Shown: piece by piece, positions 58,287 to 64,000 of the stretch
Position numbering within the stretch: position 1 is the first letter of the stretch
How the letters are laid out: every line of letters starts with the position of its first letter
Origin: Abiotrophia defectiva ATCC 49176
GTDB taxonomy: Bacteria; Bacillota; Bacilli; Lactobacillales; Aerococcaceae
Length of the DNA: 64,000 nucleotides
NCBI RefSeq assembly: GCF_000160075.2
Contig: NZ_KI535340.1
Span: 248,001-312,000, forward strand
Direction of reading: 5' to 3'
The notes under the pieces: model-generated
What the model was told of the DNA's origin: nothing
What the model saw: the letters and a program-made list of their open reading frames with translations, nothing else
The model's database searches: none
Program-made: the position numbers and the translations under genes

Positions 58287-59399
58287 TTACTTAATGATTT
58301 CTTCCAGAACTTTGACTAAGCGATCTGAGGCGTCACGAATTCCTAATTCATAGGCTGAGCGAGCCATTTTCTCTAGGTTTTCTGGGTCAGCCATCAGTTC
58401 CTGGATGGTCTCCACTAGGCTAGCCCCAGTCAAATCCGCTTGCTTAATCATACGAGCGGCTCCATGGTCTACAAGAGCCATGGCATTGTGTTCCTGGTGG
58501 TTGTTAGTAACATAAGGACTTGGCACCAGAATACTTGGCAAGCCTAATGCCGTTAATTCCGTTAAGCTAGTTGCCCCACTTCTACCAACTACCAACTTAA
58601 TCTGACGCAAGAGGCTTGGCATATTGTCGATATAAGGCACTAGACGGACGTTAGACGGTAGCTCTTCCTTAAGGCTTTGGCGCAATTCATCATAATGCAC
58701 TCGCCCTGTGGCCACAATCACTTGGTAGTCTTTTCCAGCAAAGGACGGAATGGCTTCAACGGCCGCCTGGTTGATAGCTGGCGCACCACGGCTCCCCCCA
58801 AATACTAAGACAGTTGGCACTTGATCATCCAACTGGAATTGCTCTGAAAGGATGGTGTCCATTTTAGGTGTAGCTACTACTTCTTGGCCTCGCGGATTGC
58901 CAGTTAAAATAATCTTGGCTTCTTGCCCCTTAAAGTCACTTTTCACTTCTTCAAAGCAAGTTGCAATGCGATTGACAAAACGGCTAAGGAATTTATTGGT
59001 AACACCTGCTACACTATTTTGTTCATGAATTAAACTTGGAATACCTAGACGGCTAGCTGCATAGAGGACTGGTGCACAAACATAACCTCCTGTCCCAATC
59101 ACCACATCTGGCTTAAAGTCCCGTAAGATCTTTTTTGCCTTGTGGACACTGGTTAACATAAGCCAAGCTGTCTTAAGGTTTTCAAGGGATAAAGAACGTT
59201 TTAAACCCTGAATCTCAACTGATTGGAAGGCGAGCCCTTCTTTAGCAACGATATCTGCCTCCAAGCCCTTCTTACTACCAACATAGAGGCACTCTACATC
59301 CGGATATTTGGCTTTAATGACTTGATAGAGGGCGAGAGCTGGATAGATATGACCACCTGTTCCGCCACCTGAAAGTACGATACGTTTAATCTCAGTCAT
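58287..59399 (-). CDS. murG: UDP-N-acetylglucosamine--lipid I GlcNAc transferase MurG
   Basis: Adds GlcNAc to lipid I to give lipid II on the inner face of the membrane. The 370-residue GT-B enzyme has the N-terminal GGTGGHIYPALAL, VIGTGGYVCAPV and the C-terminal donor site VVGRSGATSLTEL and PYVTNNHQEHNA. GGGAGG lies 9 bp before the ATG. It is 17 bp after murD. Confidence 0.97.
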   Translation of the reverse strand: MTEIKRIVLSGGGTGGHIYPALALYQVIKAKYPDVECLYVGSKKGLEADIVAKEGLAFQSVEIQGLKRSLSLENLKTAWLMLTSVHKAKKILRDFKPDVVIGTGGYVCAPVLYAASRLGIPSLIHEQNSVAGVTNKFLSRFVNRIATCFEEVKSDFKGQEAKIILTGNPRGQEVVATPKMDTILSEQFQLDDQVPTVLVFGGSRGAPAINQAAVEAIPSFAGKDYQVIVATGRVHYDELRQSLKEELPSNVRLVPYIDNMPSLLRQIKLVVGRSGATSLTELTALGLPSILVPSPYVTNNHQEHNAMALVDHGAARMIKQADLTGASLVETIQELMADPENLEKMARSAYELGIRDASDRLVKVLEEIIK

Positions 59400-59416
59400 G
59401 CTAGACTACCTCCCTT

Positions 59417-60808
59417 TTAGTCCTTATAAGGTTTTTCAGCCAGATAAGACTGAATCAAGTCCACAAAATGCTGACCTCGCACCTCAAAGTTAGCGAATTG
59501 ATCCCAACTTGCGCATGAAGGTGAGAATAAGACCACTTCTCCTGCTTGAGCAGCCTCATAGGCAGCCAGACTCGCTTGGTCTAAGTTTTCATAAAGATGG
59601 ATGGCTGGCACCCCAGCTTGTTGGAAAGCTCTAGCCATTTTTTCTTTACTTTCCCCATAGAGAAAGGCCTCTACAACATGCTCCAAGTGGGGGATTAAAT
59701 CATCGAATTCATTGCCTCGATCTAGGCCACCACCGATATAACGGATTGGTTGGGTAAAGCTCTTAAGAGCAGTAGTAGCTGCTACCATGTTGGTTGACTT
59801 AGAGTCATTGTAGAAGATACGACCCGCTGATTTAGCAATAGGTTGCAAACGGTGAGGCATGCCAGCATAGGCACTCAACTCCGCTTGAATAGCTTGGTTG
59901 GAGACGCCTAATAACTTGGCCACTGCAATTGCTGCCAGGGCATTTTGAACGTTATGATCACCTGGCACGCCAATTTGTGACACTTTGGCTACTTCCTCAC
60001 CGCGGAAATATAGAGCATCCCCTTGGCGATAGGCACCCTGGGCCTGCACTTCAGGGCTGGCTGGCAAATGGCTAAATGGCACCTGCTGGGCTTTAACCTG
60101 ATTGGCATGCGCACGAAGGGTTGGATCTGTCACATTATAGACCCAAAAATCGGCCGCCGTCTGATTAGCCACTAGCTTGAATTTAGCCGCCTCGTAACCT
60201 TCCTGACTCCCATGGTAATCCAAATGGGCTGAGGTCAGATTGGTCATAACTGCAATACTTGGTCGGAACTTCTCGGTTCCCATCAATTGGAAGCTGGATA
60301 CTTCCATGACAATTACATCATCAGGACTCGCTTGGTTAGCCGTTACAAGTGATGGCACCCCAATATTTCCTGCTAAACGCGCCTGACCTTGTGGTCGGTG
60401 TGCTAGCATTTGGTGAATCCAACTCGTCGTGGTGGTCTTGCCATTACTTCCTGTCACAGCCACAATAGGACATGGTGCAATCCAAGAGGCTAGCTCAATG
60501 TCTGTATAGATTGGTAAACCTCGTTTTTGAGCTTCTTCAATTAGAGGCACATGATAAGGTATCCCTGGGTTTTTGACCATAAAATCAAAGTCCTGGTCTA
60601 AAAGTTCTAGCGGATGTCCACCATCCACCACCTTGACACCTCTGTCCATAAGCAAATGGACCGACGAATCTTCTAGAAGATTTCCCCGGTCATTTAAGGT
60701 TACTTGTGCTCCCTGGGTTAAGAGGTATTCAACGACTGATCGTCCTGTCATAGCATAACCCATTACTAGCACTTTTTTATTTTTTAAATCTTGACCTGTT
60801 TGTCCCAT
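59417..60808 (-). CDS. murD: UDP-N-acetylmuramoyl-L-alanine--D-glutamate ligase
   Basis: Adds D-glutamate, the product of MurI, to UDP-MurNAc-L-Ala. The 463-residue ligase has the ATP motif VTGSNGKTTTT, the central PIVAVTGS and SSFQLMGTEKFRP stretches, the family H in NLTSAHLDYHGS, and YNDSKSTNMVA in the C-terminal domain. The ATG at 60808 has GGAG upstream. It lies 21 bp after mraY. Confidence 0.97.
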   Translation of the reverse strand: MGQTGQDLKNKKVLVMGYAMTGRSVVEYLLTQGAQVTLNDRGNLLEDSSVHLLMDRGVKVVDGGHPLELLDQDFDFMVKNPGIPYHVPLIEEAQKRGLPIYTDIELASWIAPCPIVAVTGSNGKTTTTSWIHQMLAHRPQGQARLAGNIGVPSLVTANQASPDDVIVMEVSSFQLMGTEKFRPSIAVMTNLTSAHLDYHGSQEGYEAAKFKLVANQTAADFWVYNVTDPTLRAHANQVKAQQVPFSHLPASPEVQAQGAYRQGDALYFRGEEVAKVSQIGVPGDHNVQNALAAIAVAKLLGVSNQAIQAELSAYAGMPHRLQPIAKSAGRIFYNDSKSTNMVAATTALKSFTQPIRYIGGGLDRGNEFDDLIPHLEHVVEAFLYGESKEKMARAFQQAGVPAIHLYENLDQASLAAYEAAQAGEVVLFSPSCASWDQFANFEVRGQHFVDLIQSYLAEKPYKD

Positions 60809-60829
60809 TAAACTCCACACCTTATCTGA

Positions 60830-61780
60830 TTAGAATATGAAATAATAGCCTAACCCTGCTAAGAGGCCAACGAGCCAAAATACGGTCACAACTTTTTGTT
60901 CACTCCAACCACTCATTTCAAAGTGATGGTGAATTGGGCTCATCTTGAAAATTCGTTTACCAGTTAGCTTGAAGGACGCTACTTGTAACATGACGCTGGC
61001 AGTTTCTACTACAAAGACGATGCCGACTAAGAGTAAACTCCAAGGATTGTTTACTAAGAGCGAAATCACCGCTAAACCAGCGCCTAATGCCAAGGACCCG
61101 ACGTCCCCCATGAAAATCTTGGCCGGCTTTTTATTATAATACAAAAAGCCAATTAATGCACCTACTACCACCAAACAAATCAGGGCTAAGGAGGTTTGTT
61201 TGCTCTTAAGTGCCATGGCCCCATAAACACCATAAGCAAAAATATTTAAGCCTGTTGCTAAACCATCCAAACCATCTGTCAAGTTGACAGCGTTGGAGAA
61301 ACCTGTAATCCAGATAAAGGCGAAAATACCAATCACAACAGCGTTACTGATAAGAATTGGGCCTAGGTTGAAGGCTAATTCAACCTTGTTCAAAAGGCCA
61401 ATTAGAACGATAATTCCAGAAAAAATCAATTGAGTTAAGAATTTTTGGCGCGGTGTTAAGCCTTCATTTTGATGGCGGAAAATACTGATAAAGTCATCGA
61501 TAAAGCCAATCCCGCCGAATAACAAGAAAGTTAATAGGAGCATCCAGACACCACCGTCTAAGAGTCGCAAGAGTGCAGCAGCTCCTAGAAGTGTTACTAA
61601 AATGGCCATGATAAAGACCGTCCCACCCATGGTAGGTGTCCCTGTCTTGACTTCATGCCACTTAGGGCCTTCTTCACGGGTTGTCTGTCCAATCTTTCGA
61701 TAGTTAAAGTAGCCGATAAAGAACGGCATAACGATTACCGTGATTGCAAAACTCACGGCCATTGGCAATAGTAATTCCAT
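60830..61780 (-). CDS. mraY: phospho-N-acetylmuramoyl-pentapeptide transferase MraY
   Basis: Integral membrane enzyme (about 10 helices, 316 residues) that moves phospho-MurNAc-pentapeptide onto undecaprenyl phosphate to form lipid I. The signatures are GTPTMGG, the catalytic FIDDFISI, NLTDGLDGLATG, FMGDVGSLALG and the MSPIHHHFE motif. It lies 38 bp after murE. Confidence 0.98.
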   Translation of the reverse strand: MELLLPMAVSFAITVIVMPFFIGYFNYRKIGQTTREEGPKWHEVKTGTPTMGGTVFIMAILVTLLGAAALLRLLDGGVWMLLLTFLLFGGIGFIDDFISIFRHQNEGLTPRQKFLTQLIFSGIIVLIGLLNKVELAFNLGPILISNAVVIGIFAFIWITGFSNAVNLTDGLDGLATGLNIFAYGVYGAMALKSKQTSLALICLVVVGALIGFLYYNKKPAKIFMGDVGSLALGAGLAVISLLVNNPWSLLLVGIVFVVETASVMLQVASFKLTGKRIFKMSPIHHHFEMSGWSEQKVVTVFWLVGLLAGLGYYFIF

Positions 61781-61818
61781 CTCTCTCTTCCTCTCTGCTT
61801 ACTATTTCTTCGGCCTTC

Positions 61819-63309
61819 CTAGCCAAAGTGGCGGGTAAAAGCCGCTTCAATTTCTGTTACTTCATCATAAGGTAGCTTGTCATCACCAATAATCTGGTAG
61901 GGCTCACTCCCCTTGCCGGCAAAGACCAATAAATCCCCTGCTTGCGCCTGAGAAATGACATAGTCAATAGCCGCCTTACGGTCTTCAATGACCTGATAAG
62001 GCACTTCATCGTGATTTCCAATTAACTCAGCACAAATCTTTGCCACAGGTTCATGCCTTGGATTATCAGCTGTGAATATAATCCAATCCGAATATTCAAA
62101 GACCTTATCGCCAATTTCTGGGCGCGCCCCGCTATCACGGTTGCCCCCACTATGGCCAATAATTGTCACTAGACGTTTTGGAGATTGGGCCTTTAATTCT
62201 TGTAGTACACGTTCAATGGCATCTGGGGTGTGAGCAAAGTCGACTACAACTTGGAATTCTTGCCCTAAATCTAGTCTTTGCATCCGGCCCTCAACCCCAC
62301 CAAAGCTGAGCATTAGATCAACTACTGTTTGAGGTTGGACATGGTAATAGTCTACCAAACAAAGGAAGGCCGCCATAAAGTTAGCTACGTTGTAGGCGCC
62401 AAGCATAGGGCTCACAACTTGATAGGTCTGATTGCGGTAATGCAGTCTGAAGGTTTGGTTACCATCCTGTACTGCTAGTTGGTCAGCATAGGCACTAGCT
62501 TTAGGATCTTCAAGACTATAAGTCAAAACATCCGCTGAAGTTGCTTGCATCATAATGGAAGCATAAGGATCATCCGCATTGATAATAGCCAGTCTTGGCC
62601 CCTCTCCCGCAAACTTTTGTCCTAGTTGGGCAAAAAGCAAGGACTTAGCATAGGCATAACCTTCCATGGTTTTATGAAAATCCAAGTGTTCCCGAGTTAA
62701 GTTGGTGAAGATGGCACAGTCAATATCTGTTGCCCAAAGACGCCCCAAGGCTAAAGCATGAGACGAAGCCTCGATTAGGGCATCCTGACAGCCTACTGAT
62801 ACCATCTCAGCAAATAATTGCTGGAGGGCTAAGGCATTTGGCGTTGTGTTGATAGACGGATAGTAGGTCTGGTCGACCTTATAATGTAAGGTCCCAATTA
62901 GACCTGTCTTATGCCCTAATCGCATGAGCAAATCACTGATGAGACTAGAAATGGTTGTTTTACCATTGGTGCCCGTGACTGCCACCACATTCAATTGTTC
63001 CGTAGGTCGGCCGAAAAATTGATTGGCTAATAAAGCTTGTGCTCGGAAAGTTGAAGGAACCAAGAAAAAGCTTAATGGGTAGTCTTGCCAATTTTCAGGC
63101 AGGACTTCTACCACCATAAGTTTAGCCCCAGCTGCTGCTACTTGATCCACAGCAGTGTGACCGTCAAATTGTAGGCCCTTAATAGCAACAAAGGCACAAC
63201 CAGGCACTAAGTTACGTGTATCGTTAACTAGTTGCGTGATTTCCCCCTTGATTTCTGGGCCATACAATTGACCACTAGGAACTGCTCTTAGTAAGTCTTC
63301 TACTTGCAT
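61819..63309 (-). CDS. murE: UDP-MurNAc-tripeptide synthetase MurE (meso-DAP-type signature)
   Basis: Adds the third, diamino residue of the stem peptide. The 496-residue ligase has VTGTNGKTT, the carbamylated-lysine region (YAKSLLFAQ, near 221-229) and ATP-binding NADDPYAS. The substrate pocket reads DNPR (415-418) with R391 in GGNRDSGARP, and GKGSE (465-469), equivalent to the E. coli meso-DAP ligands R389, D413, N414, R416, G464 and E468. Lysine-adding enzymes such as that of S. aureus have DNPA and a different second motif. So meso-DAP may be the substrate here, unusual for coccoid Lactobacillales. Substrate choice is inference. Confidence 0.95.
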   Translation of the reverse strand: MQVEDLLRAVPSGQLYGPEIKGEITQLVNDTRNLVPGCAFVAIKGLQFDGHTAVDQVAAAGAKLMVVEVLPENWQDYPLSFFLVPSTFRAQALLANQFFGRPTEQLNVVAVTGTNGKTTISSLISDLLMRLGHKTGLIGTLHYKVDQTYYPSINTTPNALALQQLFAEMVSVGCQDALIEASSHALALGRLWATDIDCAIFTNLTREHLDFHKTMEGYAYAKSLLFAQLGQKFAGEGPRLAIINADDPYASIMMQATSADVLTYSLEDPKASAYADQLAVQDGNQTFRLHYRNQTYQVVSPMLGAYNVANFMAAFLCLVDYYHVQPQTVVDLMLSFGGVEGRMQRLDLGQEFQVVVDFAHTPDAIERVLQELKAQSPKRLVTIIGHSGGNRDSGARPEIGDKVFEYSDWIIFTADNPRHEPVAKICAELIGNHDEVPYQVIEDRKAAIDYVISQAQAGDLLVFAGKGSEPYQIIGDDKLPYDEVTEIEAAFTRHFG

Positions 63310-63328
63310 CCTATGTCCTTCTTTCTTC

Positions 63329-64000
63329 TTATGGTTTCACCATAATATATTCAATATAGTCATTAAAGAGTTTCCCTAAAATCTGCGAACCAAGAAGCCC
63401 GTGATCTTGTTGTGGTCGCTTCATGGCCATATAGAGCATGTATTTAGGATTATCTGCCGGGAAGAAGGTTACCACTGAGTGGTAGTAATCATTGGCTCCC
63501 GTTAGATAGCCTGAACCATTGGGATCGGCAATTTGAGCGGTCCCTGTCTTGGCCGCAACCTTAACGTAAGGATTACGGAAGGAAACGGCAGTCCCATAGG
63601 GCTTCTCAACCGTGTCCACCATAAGTTGGAGTACATGGTTAGCTGCTTCTTTAGAAATAGGCTTCCCTAAGACACGAGCTTGGAATTCACCTGCTGAATC
63701 CAATCCTTGAACCACTTGGACTTTCAGCATTTGGCCCTGATTACCTATACTACTATAGGCTTGTAAGAGTTGAATAGGGGTCGCGGAGAATCCCTGACCA
63801 AAGCCACTCATAATTCGTGAAACCGGGTTGTCAAATTGGAAGTTACCTGTTGTTTCATTTTCAAGACCGAAGTCAGTTCCCTTGCCGAAGCCAAAGTCAC
63901 CTAACTTCTTGACCCATTCTTGGTCCCCCATGCGGTTAACCAGATTGACCATGGCCACGTTACTGGAACGTGCCAAGCCTTCTTCAAAACTAATCTGACC
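63329..64000 (-). CDS. ftsI: division class B penicillin-binding protein FtsI/PBP2x, C-terminal part
   Basis: The 3' end of a transpeptidase gene; the frame is open to the window edge and its start lies beyond position 64000. Visible are the SSN motif (ARSSNVAM), the KTGT motif (AAKTGTAQIAD) and the ATPIQLLQAYSS region; the SxxK serine is outside the window. The protein stops about 90 residues after KTGT without PASTA domains, unlike streptococcal PBP2x and more like a PASTA-less FtsI. It is 19 bp before murE, the standard place of the division transpeptidase in this cluster. Confidence 0.9.
   Translation of the reverse strand, partial: GQISFEEGLARSSNVAMVNLVNRMGDQEWVKKLGDFGFGKGTDFGLENETTGNFQFDNPVSRIMSGFGQGFSATPIQLLQAYSSIGNQGQMLKVQVVQGLDSAGEFQARVLGKPISKEAANHVLQLMVDTVEKPYGTAVSFRNPYVKVAAKTGTAQIADPNGSGYLTGANDYYHSVVTFFPADNPKYMLYMAMKRPQQDHGLLGSQILGKLFNDYIEYIMVKP

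Overview
The window is a 64-kb chromosomal segment of a low-to-mid-GC Gram-positive coccus of the order Lactobacillales. The evidence is strong AGGAGG-type ribosome binding sites, a class-I ileS with a T-box leader, a Firmicutes division and cell-wall cluster ending in ylmG-ylmH-divIVA-ileS, an nifS-DUF1831-mnmA block typical of lactic acid bacteria, and a V-type ATPase whose K subunit closely resembles that of Enterococcus hirae. An Aerococcaceae-like genus fits (Abiotrophia or Aerococcus would be my first guesses), but this is inference from gene content only. Almost all of it is housekeeping DNA. The clearest mobile element is one IS256-family copy. No rRNA, tRNA, CRISPR array or prophage was seen.

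Layout. 1-4.4 kb: two small membrane-anchored proteins (YtxH, DUF948), then an operon murI-rdgB-yfcE-CBS-mscS. 4.5-13.1 kb: a nine-gene V-ATPase operon ntpF-I-K-E-C-G-A-B-D read on the minus strand. 13.2-13.7 kb: a lone 115-codon gene behind a near-consensus promoter that contains one LexA-type box in its spacer and a second just downstream. 13.8-18.3 kb: two LytR-CpsA-Psr proteins (the second missing its catalytic signatures), galE (catalytic lysine replaced by methionine) and galU. 18.3-25.6 kb: a small membrane protein, pepS, a flavodoxin, a class B PBP, and a YfhO-type membrane glycosyltransferase on the plus strand. 25.7-28.0 kb: recA and cinA, with an SOS box before recA. 28.2-30.5 kb: a YwaF-type membrane protein and divergent zwf. 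30.6-32.1 kb: IS256-family element inserted, with an 8-bp target duplication, into an array of 82-bp hairpin-bearing repeats. 32.2-39.1 kb: nrnA, a DRTGG/CBS regulator, SOS-controlled dinB, and a two-gene ABC exporter. 39.5-46 kb: sodA, recD2, a GNAT, mnmA, DUF1831 and nifS. 46-52 kb: rarA, a probable 6S RNA, brnQ, and ileS with a T-box. 52-64 kb: divIVA, ylmH, ylmG, ftsZ, ftsA, divIB, murG, murD, mraY, murE and the 3' end of ftsI.

How it works together. The right third supplies peptidoglycan precursors and the divisome, and murI, the LCP proteins, galE/galU, the PBP and YfhO add envelope functions elsewhere. The K subunit keeps all five residues that bind sodium in the E. hirae enzyme, so the V-ATPase is probably a sodium pump. 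Three loci (recA, dinB and the lone gene at 13.3 kb) carry GAAC-N4-GTTC-type boxes, which outlines an SOS regulon. The least explained gene is the SOS-controlled one at 13.3 kb. Other points worth checking are the hairpin repeats hit by the IS, the altered GalE, CinA and second LCP protein, the absence of ylmE/sepF from their usual place, and the meso-diaminopimelate-type signature of MurE.
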